Positions 8,893 through 16,673 of a stretch of 64,000 nt of DNA are shown one piece after another. How positions within the stretch are numbered: position 1 is the stretch's first letter; every line of letters begins with the position of its first letter. Where the stretch lies: contig NZ_JAKZFD010000005.1 in the NCBI RefSeq assembly GCF_022549225.1, positions 248,001 through 312,000 on the forward strand, given 5' to 3'. Both the position numbers and the translations under genes were made by a program. The notes below the pieces were generated by a model that was not told where the DNA came from, did not search any database, and saw nothing but the letters and a program-made list of their open reading frames with translations. This DNA is from Pelomonas sp. CA6. Its GTDB lineage: Bacteria; Pseudomonadota; Gammaproteobacteria; Burkholderiales; Burkholderiaceae_C.

Positions 8893-9500
8893 GCGCCACC
8901 GCTTCGCCCTGGCTGTCGGCGCAGGGACTCGCGGCCTCCCGGGGCGGGACGCCGCTGTTCCGTGACCTGGACTTCGAGCTGGTGCCCGGGCTCAGCCTGG
9001 TGCTGGGCGGCGAGGGGCGCGGCAAGACCACGCTGCTGAGCGTGCTGGCCGGCGAGCAGCCGCCCGACGCGGGCGTGCTGCGGCGCCATGTGCCGCTGCA
9101 GCCCCTCTACGTCCAGCCCGAGTCGCCGCAGCACGACGCGCAGCGCGCACGTGACTGGCTGGCGCAATGCCGCGAGCGGCAGCCGCGCTGGTCGACGCCC
9201 AGCGCGGACGCGCTGGTCCAGGCCTTCGCGCTGCAGGAGCATCTGGACAAGCAGATGCACATGCTGTCGGCCGGCAGCCGGCGCAAGCTGGGCCTGCTCG
9301 CCGCGGCGGCCAGCGGCGCCGGCCTGGTGCTGCTGGACACGCCCTTCGCGGCGCTGGACGGCCGGTCGCGCGCGGTGCTGGTCGAGCTGTTGCGCGAGGC
9401 CTGCGCGAGCCGCGATCAGGTCTGGGTGCTGGCCGACTATGTGAGGCCCGCGGGCCTGGACCCGCGGGATTTCGCGCTGCATCTGGACCTGGGCGACTGA
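8889..9500 (+). CDS. orphan ABC-type ATPase-like protein, degenerate active site, coupled to phaB
   Basis: A 203-residue protein with the layout of a single ABC nucleotide-binding domain. Walker A is intact (GGEGRGKT, residues 40-47, Lys46). The signature is LSAGS (126-130) rather than LSGGQ. Walker B ends LVLLD150 but the next residue, normally catalytic Glu, is Thr151. The H-loop His is replaced: VLADY puts Asp183 there. The D-loop ALD is present. It may therefore bind but poorly hydrolyse ATP. No membrane partner lies nearby. GTG start overlaps the phaB stop. Its role, perhaps in PHB metabolism or as an accessory ATPase, is unknown. Confidence 0.75.
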   Translation: MSATASPWLSAQGLAASRGGTPLFRDLDFELVPGLSLVLGGEGRGKTTLLSVLAGEQPPDAGVLRRHVPLQPLYVQPESPQHDAQRARDWLAQCRERQPRWSTPSADALVQAFALQEHLDKQMHMLSAGSRRKLGLLAAAASGAGLVLLDTPFAALDGRSRAVLVELLREACASRDQVWVLADYVRPAGLDPRDFALHLDLGD

Positions 9501-9514
9501 ACGCCCGCGCGGGG

Positions 9515-9928
9515 CTACAGCGTGTACAGCCCCTGGGCCTCGGGCTGGAAGGCCAGCTCGGCGATGCGCGCTTCGCGCTGCTCTCCGCCGGGCAGGGTCC
9601 AGCAGGCCAGTTCACCGACACGCCGGCCCAGCAGGCCCGCGCCCAGCGGCGACAGCACCGAGACCTGGCCGGCGGCCGGCGCGGTCTGGTCGGGGTAGCA
9701 CAGGGTCAGCTGCTGGCGCTGGCCGCTGTCCTCATGCGCCAGCACGACGCGCGAATGCATGGTGACGACGTCGGCGGGCATCTCCTGCGGTTCGTAGAGG
9801 TCGTAGTCGTCCAGCAGCTCGCGCAGCGCGGCGGGCATGCGGCCCTGGCCCAGTTTCTTGAGGCGGGCGAAATCCAGCGTGCTCAGCACGCGTTCCTGCG
9901 GCGGAACGGGGTCCTTGCGGTGATGCAT
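9515..9928 (-). CDS. rnk: Rnk-type nucleoside diphosphate kinase regulator (GreA/GreB-like C-domain)
   Basis: About 137 residues. A short N-terminal coiled part leads to a GreA/GreB-type C-terminal domain (VSVLSPLGAGLLGRRVGE). Rnk is a homologue of Gre factors that interacts with RNA polymerase without cleavage activity; in E. coli and Pseudomonas it influences nucleoside diphosphate kinase levels. I prefer ATG 9928 to ATG 9934 because AGGAGG (9935-9940) directly abuts the upstream ATG but is six bases from the second one. The gene is convergent with the ATPase-like gene and leaves a 15-bp gap. Confidence 0.85.
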   Translation of the reverse strand: MHHRKDPVPPQERVLSTLDFARLKKLGQGRMPAALRELLDDYDLYEPQEMPADVVTMHSRVVLAHEDSGQRQQLTLCYPDQTAPAAGQVSVLSPLGAGLLGRRVGELACWTLPGGEQREARIAELAFQPEAQGLYTL

Positions 9929-9934
9929 GGGCAT

Positions 9935-10309
9935 CCTCCTGTGCGGCGCTCGCGCGGAGCGCCAGGGTCATCGCGCGGAGTGGGGGCCCGGCGATGAGGA
10001 GTTGCGCAACAAGAGGTGCTGGGGATCGCCGGGCTCAGGAATGTGCGGCCGGCGTGCGCAGCGGGGCCGCGCTCCACACGAAGCGCCAGGCCAGTGCGCG
10101 CGCGCCTCGCAGCGGCAGGCTGCAGGCGGCGGAGGCGGACGAGGGCAAGGCGGGGTGGATGGACACGATGGCTGGGGTCAAAGCCGTGGCCGCAGTATCG
10201 GCCAGCCCGGCGCGCCGGGCAAGCCGCGCACAGCAAGCGCCGAAGCCACGGCCGGCGGCGCTATGCTCGGCGCCTTGTCACGAGACCGTCATTTGCAAAG
10301 GGAGTCTTC
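9935..10309. other. gene-free stretch between rnk and a lipoprotein gene
   Basis: About 375 bases between divergent genes. It must hold the rnk leader (AGGAGG at its left end) and the promoter of the lipoprotein gene. Frames that are open here are short-range products of high GC content and run into the lipoprotein gene in other phases. I see no convincing repeat, hairpin with T tract, RNA gene or promoter consensus. Confidence 0.5.
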
Positions 10310-10921
10310 ATGTCCGGTTCCGCCTGGTCCTTTCCCCTGCGTGCATGCGCGCTGGCCGTTCCGCTGATGCTGGGGGCGTGCGCCTCGAGCGGCGGCAAGT
10401 CGGGCGATGCGGCGGCGGCCCCGTCGCGTGGTGAGCAGACCGGGGCGCAGGTCGCCCAGGCGGTGACGGCGCCACTGGGCGACCTCAACATCGTCCGTGC
10501 CGAGATCCCGCCGGTGCTGAAGGCCGCGCAGAAAGGGCCTTACGAACTGCCCGCGGACCGCAGCTGCGCGGCTCTGCTGGCCCAGGTGAAGGCGCTGGAT
10601 GCGGTGCTGGGCGCGGACCTGGACGTGCCGCCGTCGGCCGGCCAGCCCAGCCTGCTGGAGCGCGGCACCGATGCGGCCGGCAGCGCGGCCGTCAGCGCGG
10701 TGCGCAACACCACCGAGGGTGTCGTGCCCTTCCGCGGCTGGGTGCGCAAGCTGACCGGCGCGGAGCGCTACGCCCGAGAGGTGAACGGCGCGATCGCCGC
10801 CGGCACGGTGCGGCGCGCCTACCTGAAGGGCCTGGGCCAGGCCGCCGGCTGCGAGCCGCCCGCGGCGCCGCGCGTGTCGGCGCCCGCGCAGGCGGCCAGC
10901 GCCGTGCAGCAGCCGTCCTGA
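10310..10921 (+). CDS. putative outer-membrane lipoprotein, unknown function
   Basis: Encodes 203 residues with a lipoprotein signal: charged start, hydrophobic core and the lipobox LGAC followed by ASS. The absence of Asp after the Cys predicts outer-membrane retention. The mature part has an Ala-rich low-complexity linker (residues about 28-50), a central helical region containing two Cys residues, and an Ala/Pro tail. ATG 10310 follows AAGGGAG. The frame runs open upstream to 10016 but that part lacks codon character. No enzyme motif is visible and I do not recognise the family. Confidence 0.75.
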   Translation: MSGSAWSFPLRACALAVPLMLGACASSGGKSGDAAAAPSRGEQTGAQVAQAVTAPLGDLNIVRAEIPPVLKAAQKGPYELPADRSCAALLAQVKALDAVLGADLDVPPSAGQPSLLERGTDAAGSAAVSAVRNTTEGVVPFRGWVRKLTGAERYAREVNGAIAAGTVRRAYLKGLGQAAGCEPPAAPRVSAPAQAASAVQQPS

Positions 10922-10980
10922 ACGCCGGACTCGGGGCCAGCGCGCCCCGGGCGCGGCCATGCGCGTTGTACGGGGAGGGC

Positions 10981-11781
10981 TCAGCCCTTGATCTGCAGCA
11001 GGCGCGAGATGCTCTGGGCGGCGTCCAGCAGTCGCGGCAGCGCCAGCTGCAGCAGCTGATCGGGCGGCGTGCGCGTGACCTGGGCGCCGACGTTCAGCGC
11101 CGCGATCACCTGGCCGTCGCGGCCGGTGATGGGCGTGGCCAGCGAGACCAGGCCTTCTTCGAGTTCCTGGTCCACCAGGCACCAGCCCTGTTCGCGCGCC
11201 TGCGCGATGCGCTCGCGCAGCTGGGCCTCGTCGCGCACGGTGCGCGCGGTGAGCGGCTCGTAGTGCACCTGGGCCAGGTGCAGGTCCAGCGCCTCGGGCG
11301 GCAGGCCCGCGAGCAGCACGCGGCCCATGGAGGTGCACCAGGCGGGCAGCCGGCTGCCCACGCCCAGGTTGATGCTCATGATCTTGCGCGCCGGGACGCG
11401 CAGCACATAGACGATGTCCTCGCCTTCCAGCACGGCGGCGGAGCAGGACTCCTTCAGCTCCGAGGCCAGCTGCTGCATCAGGGGTTCGGCGAACTGCCAC
11501 AGCGGCTGCGAGGACAGGTAGGCAAAGCCCAGGTCCAGGATCTTGGGCGTGAGCGAGAACAGCCGGCCATCGGCACGCACATAGCCCAGGGTCTGCAGGG
11601 TCAGCAGGATGCGCCGCGCTCCGGCGCGCGTGAGGCCGCAGTGCTTGGCCACCTCGGTGAGGGTCTGGCGCGGCGCCTGGGCATTGAAGGCACGTATCAC
11701 CGCCAGGCCACGGGCGAAGGACTGCACATAGTGGTCGCCGGGCTTCAGGTCCTCGGCGTCGGCGGCGGGGCGGACACTCAT
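10981..11781 (-). CDS. IclR-family transcriptional regulator (PcaR/PobR-like)
   Basis: A 266-residue IclR regulator. The N-terminal winged helix-turn-helix (SFARGLAVIRAF through TRAGARRILLTLQTLGYV) and the C-terminal effector domain (TSMGRVLLAGL, GWCLVDQELEEGLVSLATPI) are both complete. The N-terminal signature resembles the PcaR/PcaU/PobR branch that controls aromatic acid catabolism, but no aromatic pathway genes lie beside it. I chose ATG 11781; a longer frame to 11868 would run through the palindrome at 11829-11847. It is divergent from the AIM24-family gene (136 bp apart), a layout in which IclR proteins often control themselves and the neighbour. Confidence 0.88.
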   Translation of the reverse strand: MSVRPAADAEDLKPGDHYVQSFARGLAVIRAFNAQAPRQTLTEVAKHCGLTRAGARRILLTLQTLGYVRADGRLFSLTPKILDLGFAYLSSQPLWQFAEPLMQQLASELKESCSAAVLEGEDIVYVLRVPARKIMSINLGVGSRLPAWCTSMGRVLLAGLPPEALDLHLAQVHYEPLTARTVRDEAQLRERIAQAREQGWCLVDQELEEGLVSLATPITGRDGQVIAALNVGAQVTRTPPDQLLQLALPRLLDAAQSISRLLQIKG

Positions 11782-11828
11782 GCGCCGCAGTATAGGCAGC
11801 GCGCACGCGCGGGCGGCCTGGCGTTTCC

Positions 11829-11847
11829 TTGAGAGAAACTCTCTCAA
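11829..11847. promoter_or_regulatory. 19-bp palindrome, candidate IclR operator
   Basis: TTGAGAG-AAACT-CTCTCAA is a perfect 7-bp inverted repeat with a 5-bp centre. It lies in the divergent gap, 48 bp upstream of the IclR gene start and 71 bp upstream of the AIM24-family start. Position and symmetry suit a dimeric regulator; the IclR protein encoded next to it is the obvious candidate. Confidence 0.5.
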
Positions 11848-11917
11848 ATCACTGTCTCGGTTCCTCATCGCGGGGCGCTAACATGCCGCCCCATTGTTCC
11901 CATTGGAGATTCTGAAC

Positions 11918-12733
11918 ATGGCCATGGACGTGGTGGACTACGAAATCAAGGGCGCCGAAATGCAGTTCGTCGAGGTCGAGCTCGACCCAGGCGAGGCCGC
12001 GATCGGCGAGGCCGGCAGCATGATGTTCATGGACGCCGGCATCGCGATGGACACGGTGTTCGGCGATGGCTCCAAGCAGCAGGGCGGCTTCTTCGGCAAG
12101 CTGCTGGGCGCCGGCAAGCGCCTGGTCACCGGCGAATCGCTGTTCACGACCATCTACACCAACAATGCCGCCGGCAAGCAGCGCGTGGCCTTCGCGGCGC
12201 CCTATCCGGGCAAGATCCTGCCCATGGACCTGGGCAAGCTCGGCGGCACGCTGATCTGCCAGAAGGACGCCTTCCTGTGCGCGGCGCGCGGCGTTTCGCT
12301 GGGCATCGCGATCCAGCAAAAGCTCAGCACCGGCTTCTTCGGCGGCGAGGGTTTCATCATGCAGAAGCTCGAAGGCGATGGCCTGGCCTTCGTGCACGCC
12401 GGCGGCACCGTGGTGCGCCGCACGCTGCAGCCGGGGCAGACCGTGCTGGTGGACACCGGCTGCGTGGTCGCCTACACGCCCAGCGTGAACTTTGAGATCC
12501 AGTACGTCGGCAAGATCAAGACCGCGCTGTTCGGGGGCGAGGGCTTGTTCCTGGCCAAGCTGACCGGCCCGGGCGAGGTCTGGCTGCAGAGCCTGCCGTT
12601 CTCGCGACTGGCCTCGCGCATCTTCGCCGCGGCGCCGCAGACCGGCGGCGGCGGACGCGAGGAGGGCTCGCTGCTGGGGGGCTTCGCGGCCGGTGGCCTG
12701 CTCGGCGGCGTGTTGGGCGGCGACGACGAATAA
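11918..12733 (+). CDS. AIM24/TIGR00266 family protein
   Basis: Encodes 271 residues of the AIM24 beta-sandwich family, with early motifs QFVEVELDPGEAAIGEAGSM and repeated Gly-rich turns (GGFFGKLLGAGKR, GGEGFIMQKLEGDG). The C-terminus ends in a Gly/Leu run (GGLLGGVLGGDDE). Bacterial members are widespread, mostly uncharacterised, and structurally similar to yeast mitochondrial Aim24. No signal peptide is visible. ATG 11918 has TTGGAGA at good distance; ATG 11924 is possible. The divergent IclR gene and the palindrome between them suggest regulated expression. Function unknown. Confidence 0.85.
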   Translation: MAMDVVDYEIKGAEMQFVEVELDPGEAAIGEAGSMMFMDAGIAMDTVFGDGSKQQGGFFGKLLGAGKRLVTGESLFTTIYTNNAAGKQRVAFAAPYPGKILPMDLGKLGGTLICQKDAFLCAARGVSLGIAIQQKLSTGFFGGEGFIMQKLEGDGLAFVHAGGTVVRRTLQPGQTVLVDTGCVVAYTPSVNFEIQYVGKIKTALFGGEGLFLAKLTGPGEVWLQSLPFSRLASRIFAAAPQTGGGGREEGSLLGGFAAGGLLGGVLGGDDE

Positions 12734-12743
12734 GACCGCCATT

Positions 12744-12788
12744 GACGCCGGTCATGGCCCGCCTCCCGGTGGTGGCAGGGCCGGCGTC
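12744..12788. repeat. long-armed inverted repeat after the AIM24 gene
   Basis: GACGCCGG (12744-12751) pairs with CCGGCGTC (12781-12788) across a 29-base GC-rich interior. It starts 11 bases after the AIM24 stop. It may help end that transcript, although no T run follows it directly. Confidence 0.35.
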
Positions 12789-12803
12789 TACACTCTCGTT
12801 ACC

Positions 12804-12833
12804 GCGCCGGCCGCATTCCTTCCGGGCCGGCGC
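12804..12833 (+). terminator. GC hairpin followed by TTTT in the leader of the beta-propeller gene
   Basis: GCGCCGGCC (12804-12812) and GGCCGGCGC (12825-12833) make a perfect 9-bp stem with a 12-base loop, followed by CCGGTTTTC. The TTTT at 12837-12840 lies 18 bases before the next ATG. It could be the intrinsic terminator of the AIM24 transcript or an attenuator of the following gene. Confidence 0.45.
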
Positions 12834-12857
12834 CGGTTTTCGAGAAAGTTGTTCCCC

Positions 12858-13892
12858 ATGTCTTGCATGAACAGCCGGTCCGGCGGCCGTCCCCGTATTG
12901 CCGCAGCCTGGATCGCGGGCCTGCTCTTGGGCTTGAGTGCCTGGTCGGCCCAGGCCGCGCCGCCCGCCCAACGTCCGATCTTTGTGCTCAATTCGCTCGA
13001 TGCGGATGTCAGCGTGATCGACCCGGTCAGCTTCCAGCAGGTCAAGCGCATACCGACGGGCAAGGAGCCCCACCACCTCTACCTGACGCCGGACAACAAG
13101 TCCATGATCGTCGCGAACGCGCTGGGCGATTCGCTGACCTTCATCGATCCGGTCACGGCCGAGGTGCAGCGCACGCTGCGCGGCATCGTCGACCCCTACC
13201 ATCTGCGCTTCTCGCCAGATATGAAGTGGTTCGTCACCGCCGGCAACCGGCTGGACCATGTGGACCTCTATCTGTGGCAGCCCACCAATGCGGAGCAGCC
13301 GCTGAAGCTGGTCAAGCGCATCTCCGCGCCCAAGACGCCCAGCCATCTGGCGATCGACACGCGCAGCTCCGTGGTCTACGTGAGCCTGCAGGACAGCAAC
13401 GAACTGCTCGCCGTGGACCTGGCCACCCAGGCGGTGCGCTGGAAGGTGCCGGTGGGGCAGATGCCGGCCGACATCTATCTGACGCCTGACGACAAGCACC
13501 TGCTGGTCGCGCTGACCGGCGACAAGATGGTCGAGGTCTACGAAGTCGGCGGCCTGGCCCAGCCGCGCCTGGTCAAGCGCCTGCCCACCGGCGATGGCGC
13601 CCATTCCTTCCGCGCCTGGGGCGACAAGCGCCATGTGCTGGTCTCCAACCGCGCCGCCAACACCATCAGCAAGATCGACTTCCAGGCGCTGGCGGTGGTG
13701 GACGAGTTCCGCGCCCCCGGCGGTCCCGACGACATGGAGATCCTGCCCGACGGCCGCACGCTGATCTACACCTCGCGCTGGGCGCGCAAGCTGACCATGA
13801 TGGACCTGCAGACCAAGAAGGTGCTGCAGCAGGTCAAGGTGGGCAAGTCGCCGCACGGCGTCTGGACCCTGGACCACGTGTCGCGCCAGTGA
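12858..13892 (+). CDS. secreted YVTN-type beta-propeller protein
   Basis: Encodes 344 residues with a cleavable signal (hydrophobic core GLLLGLSAW, site near AQAAPP). The mature protein is built of about seven repeats of the form VIDPVSFQQVKRIPTGKEPHHLYLTPDNK, typical of YVTN/cytochrome-D1-like beta-propellers, expected in the periplasm. It probably serves as a binding scaffold; no catalytic site is evident. ATG 12858 is preceded by GAGAAAG. Its stop codon overlaps the GTG start of the deacetylase gene (GTGA, 13889-13892), implying translational coupling and a shared job. A 9-bp GC hairpin lies in its leader. Confidence 0.82.
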   Translation: MSCMNSRSGGRPRIAAAWIAGLLLGLSAWSAQAAPPAQRPIFVLNSLDADVSVIDPVSFQQVKRIPTGKEPHHLYLTPDNKSMIVANALGDSLTFIDPVTAEVQRTLRGIVDPYHLRFSPDMKWFVTAGNRLDHVDLYLWQPTNAEQPLKLVKRISAPKTPSHLAIDTRSSVVYVSLQDSNELLAVDLATQAVRWKVPVGQMPADIYLTPDDKHLLVALTGDKMVEVYEVGGLAQPRLVKRLPTGDGAHSFRAWGDKRHVLVSNRAANTISKIDFQALAVVDEFRAPGGPDDMEILPDGRTLIYTSRWARKLTMMDLQTKKVLQQVKVGKSPHGVWTLDHVSRQ

Positions 13893-14689
13893 GTCTGACG
13901 CGGATGTTCCGGGCCGCGCGCGCGGTCCTGCTGCCGGTGGCGCTGGGCGCCGCCGCAGCGCTCGCGCCGGCCCAGCCGCGCTGCGACAAGCCGGTCTATC
14001 TGAGCTTTGACACCGGCCACATGGGCGTGGCGCCGCTGGTCGCTCAAACGCTGAAGCAGTTCGACGCCCGCGCCACCTTCTTCCTCGCCCAGGAACCCAC
14101 GCTGGACGGCGGCCAGACGCTGGACGATCACTGGGCGCCCTGGTGGAAGGCGCGCGCCGCCGAGGGGCACGACTTCGGCTCGCACACCTGGTTCCACGAC
14201 ACCTGGGTGGCCGACCTGCCCGATGGCCGCCTGCGCTTCAAACGCGCCGCGGGCGTCCAGGCACCGCAATTCGTCACGCTGACGCCCGAGGCCTACTGCG
14301 AGGAGCTGCGCAAGCCCGCGCGCCGCTTCCAGGAGATGACCGGCCAGCCCATGGCGCCCATCTTCCGCGCGCCGGCGGGGCGCACCTCGCCGGCGCTGCT
14401 GGCGGCCGCCCAGGCCTGCGGCTTCAAGCATGTGGGCTGGAGTCCGGCCGGATTCCTCGGCGACGAGCTGCCCAGCGAGCGCTATTCCAACCCGGCGCTG
14501 CTGGCGCAGGCGCTGCGCAACATCCGGTCCGGCGATATCCTGATGGCCCATCTGGGCATCTGGTCGCGCCAGCAAGCCTGGGCGCCCGAAGTGCTGGTGC
14601 CGTTGATGCAGGGGCTCAAGGAGCGCGGCTTCTGCTTCGCGCCGCTGCGCGAGCATCCCGACTACGCCGGCTGGATGAGCCGGCGCTGA
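13889..14689 (+). CDS. polysaccharide deacetylase (NodB/CE4 family), exported
   Basis: Encodes 266 residues with an N-terminal hydrophobic signal (about 10-29). CE4 motifs: LSFDTGHMG (Asp41; the usual second Asp of TFDDG is Thr), SHTWFH (His99 and His103, metal ligands), RAPAGRTSP (the R-x-P-x-G motif) and ILMAHL near the C-terminus. The Thr replacement also occurs in other CE4 branches, so activity is still likely. Enzymes of this fold remove acetyl groups from N-acetylglucosamine polymers or peptidoglycan. GTG start, overlapping the beta-propeller gene by 4 bp. The substrate is not determinable here. Confidence 0.85.
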   Translation: MSLTRMFRAARAVLLPVALGAAAALAPAQPRCDKPVYLSFDTGHMGVAPLVAQTLKQFDARATFFLAQEPTLDGGQTLDDHWAPWWKARAAEGHDFGSHTWFHDTWVADLPDGRLRFKRAAGVQAPQFVTLTPEAYCEELRKPARRFQEMTGQPMAPIFRAPAGRTSPALLAAAQACGFKHVGWSPAGFLGDELPSERYSNPALLAQALRNIRSGDILMAHLGIWSRQQAWAPEVLVPLMQGLKERGFCFAPLREHPDYAGWMSRR

Positions 14690-14705
14690 GCAAAGAGGAA
14701 TGATG

Positions 14706-15665
14706 ATGGAGTGGTTCACCGATCTGTTCGGCCAGGCCCAGCAGGCCTTGTTCGAATCGGTGGTGCAGCCCCTGGTCTTCGGGCTGGGCTGGGGCAATCT
14801 GCTGGAGGATGCCTACGACGCCACCGGCTGGCTGTTGGTGGGGCTGCTGCAGATCGCGGTGATCGCCGTGCTGATCGGTGCGCTGCAGCGCTGGCGCCCG
14901 GTGGAGGCGGTGCAGGACCGCCAGGCGGTGCGCGTGGACGTGATCTACACGCTGATCCAGCGCCTGGGCCTGTTCCGGCTGGTGATGTTCTTTAGCGTCG
15001 ACCCGCTGGCCGACGCGATCAGCGGCCAGCTGCGCCTGTGGGGCCTGCCCAGCCTGCAGCTGGATGCCGTCTGGCCCGGTGTCAGCGACCTGCCTTGGGT
15101 CAGTTTCCTGCTCTATCTGCTCGCCTTCGACTTCCTGATGTACTGGCTGCACCGCGCGCAGCACCAGTTCAACTGGTGGTGGGCGCTGCACTCGCTGCAC
15201 CATAGCCAGCGCCAGATGACCATGTGGACGGACAGCCGCAACCATCTGCTGGACGACCTGCTGATCGACGCCGTGTTCGCGCTGGTGGCGCGGCTGATCG
15301 GTGTCGGGCCGGGTCAGTTCGTCGCGCTGGTCGCGCTGTCTCAGCTGATGGAGAACCTGCAGCATGCCAATGTGCGTCTGTCCTTCGGACGCTTCGGCGA
15401 GCGGCTGCTGGTGAGCCCGCGCTTCCACCGCCTGCACCATTCGATCGGCGTGGGCCACGAAACCTCCGGCCGCGGCACGCTGGGCGGGCATAACTTCGCG
15501 GTGCTCTTCCCGGTCTGGGATGTGCTGTTCGGCACCGCCAGCTTCGCGGACCGCTACGACCCCACCGGCGTGCGCGACCAGCTGCCGGAAGAGGGCGGGC
15601 GCGACTACGGGCGCGGCTTCTGGGCCCAGCAATGGCTGGGGCTGCGGCGGCTGCTGGCGAAGTAG
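14706..15665 (+). CDS. sterol desaturase/fatty acid hydroxylase superfamily protein
   Basis: About 319 residues with several membrane segments and the di-iron histidine clusters of the family: HRAQH, HSLHH and HRLHH, plus further His in the C-terminal half (HETSGRG, GGHNF). Members hydroxylate or desaturate lipids, sterols or carotenoids in the membrane. Three ATG codons follow each other (14700, 14703, 14706); the third is best spaced from AGAGG at 14694-14698. It lies 16 bp after the deacetylase gene on the same strand, so a common transcript with the envelope genes is likely. Substrate unknown. Confidence 0.85.
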   Translation: MEWFTDLFGQAQQALFESVVQPLVFGLGWGNLLEDAYDATGWLLVGLLQIAVIAVLIGALQRWRPVEAVQDRQAVRVDVIYTLIQRLGLFRLVMFFSVDPLADAISGQLRLWGLPSLQLDAVWPGVSDLPWVSFLLYLLAFDFLMYWLHRAQHQFNWWWALHSLHHSQRQMTMWTDSRNHLLDDLLIDAVFALVARLIGVGPGQFVALVALSQLMENLQHANVRLSFGRFGERLLVSPRFHRLHHSIGVGHETSGRGTLGGHNFAVLFPVWDVLFGTASFADRYDPTGVRDQLPEEGGRDYGRGFWAQQWLGLRRLLAK

Positions 15666-15736
15666 GGGGCGGTCGTCCCCGCGTCGATCCGCGAGGCTTC
15701 CGTGACTTATGCTGCGCGGCTAGGAGGATCGCTCTG

Positions 15737-16609
15737 ATGATCAACACCATGGGGTGGGTGGCCGACTCGTTCTGGCGTGCCGCCGCCTATTGCCTGCATC
15801 CGCGCGTGATCGCGCTGTCGCTGCTGCCGCTGCTGATCGCCGCCGGGCTGGCCGGCGGCCTGGCCTACTTCTATTGGGAAGCCGCGGTGGCCGCGGTGCG
15901 CGGCACGCTGGAATCGTGGATGCTGGTGGGCAGCCTGCTGAGCTGGCTGGAGCGCATGGGCGCCGATGGCTTCCGCAGCGTGCTGGCGCCCATGCTGGTG
16001 CTGGTGATCTCGCTGCCGGTGCTGGTGCTGCTGAGCCTGCTGCTGGTGGCCATGCTGATGACGCCCGCGCTCGCGGACCTGGTCGCGCAGCGGCGCTTCT
16101 CCGGGCTGGAGCGCAAGAAGGGCGCGAGCTTCGTGGGCAGCGCGCTGTGGTCCGGCGGCCATACCGTGGTCGCCCTGGTGGGGCTGTTGCTGACCATGCC
16201 CTTCTGGCTGATCCCGCCGCTGGCGCTGATCCTGCCGCCGCTGATCTGGGGCTGGCTGGGCTACCGTGTGTTCACCTTCGATGTGCTGGCCGACTATGCC
16301 TCGGCGGCCGAGCGTCGCCAGTTGCTCAAGGAACACCGGCTGCCGCTGCTGGTGCTGGGCGTGGCGACCGGCTATCTGGGCGCAGCGCCCGCGGCGATCT
16401 GGGCCTTCGGCGCGATCGTGATCGCGCTGGCGCCGCTGCTGATCCTGGTGTCGGTGTGGCTGTACACCCTGGTCTTCGCCTTCAGTTCGCTGTGGTTCGC
16501 CCACTATGCGCTGGCGGCGCTGCAGGAGCTGCGCCGGCGCGACAGCATCGCGCCGCAGCAGGACCTGGAGGCCGCGGCCGCGCCGCCGCTGCCGCCGCTG
16601 CTGTCCTGA
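15737..16609 (+). CDS. EI24 (CysZ-like) domain membrane protein
   Basis: Encodes 290 residues with four or more strongly hydrophobic segments (for example around residues 25-45, 80-115, 150-185 and 230-270). The overall pattern matches the EI24/PF07264 family, which includes the sulfate permease CysZ. No cysteine biosynthesis genes lie nearby, so CysZ function is not supported. ATG 15737 follows AGGAGG at 15723. It ends with an Ala/Pro-rich cytoplasmic tail (QQDLEAAAAPPLPP). It follows the hydroxylase gene by 71 bp and may belong to the same run. Confidence 0.78.
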   Translation: MINTMGWVADSFWRAAAYCLHPRVIALSLLPLLIAAGLAGGLAYFYWEAAVAAVRGTLESWMLVGSLLSWLERMGADGFRSVLAPMLVLVISLPVLVLLSLLLVAMLMTPALADLVAQRRFSGLERKKGASFVGSALWSGGHTVVALVGLLLTMPFWLIPPLALILPPLIWGWLGYRVFTFDVLADYASAAERRQLLKEHRLPLLVLGVATGYLGAAPAAIWAFGAIVIALAPLLILVSVWLYTLVFAFSSLWFAHYALAALQELRRRDSIAPQQDLEAAAAPPLPPLLS

Positions 16610-16673
16610 TTCACCCTGGAGGCCTCGCGGCCCGGTGCCGGTGGCCTGCTCGCTTTTTGCGGAGACCTCTTTC

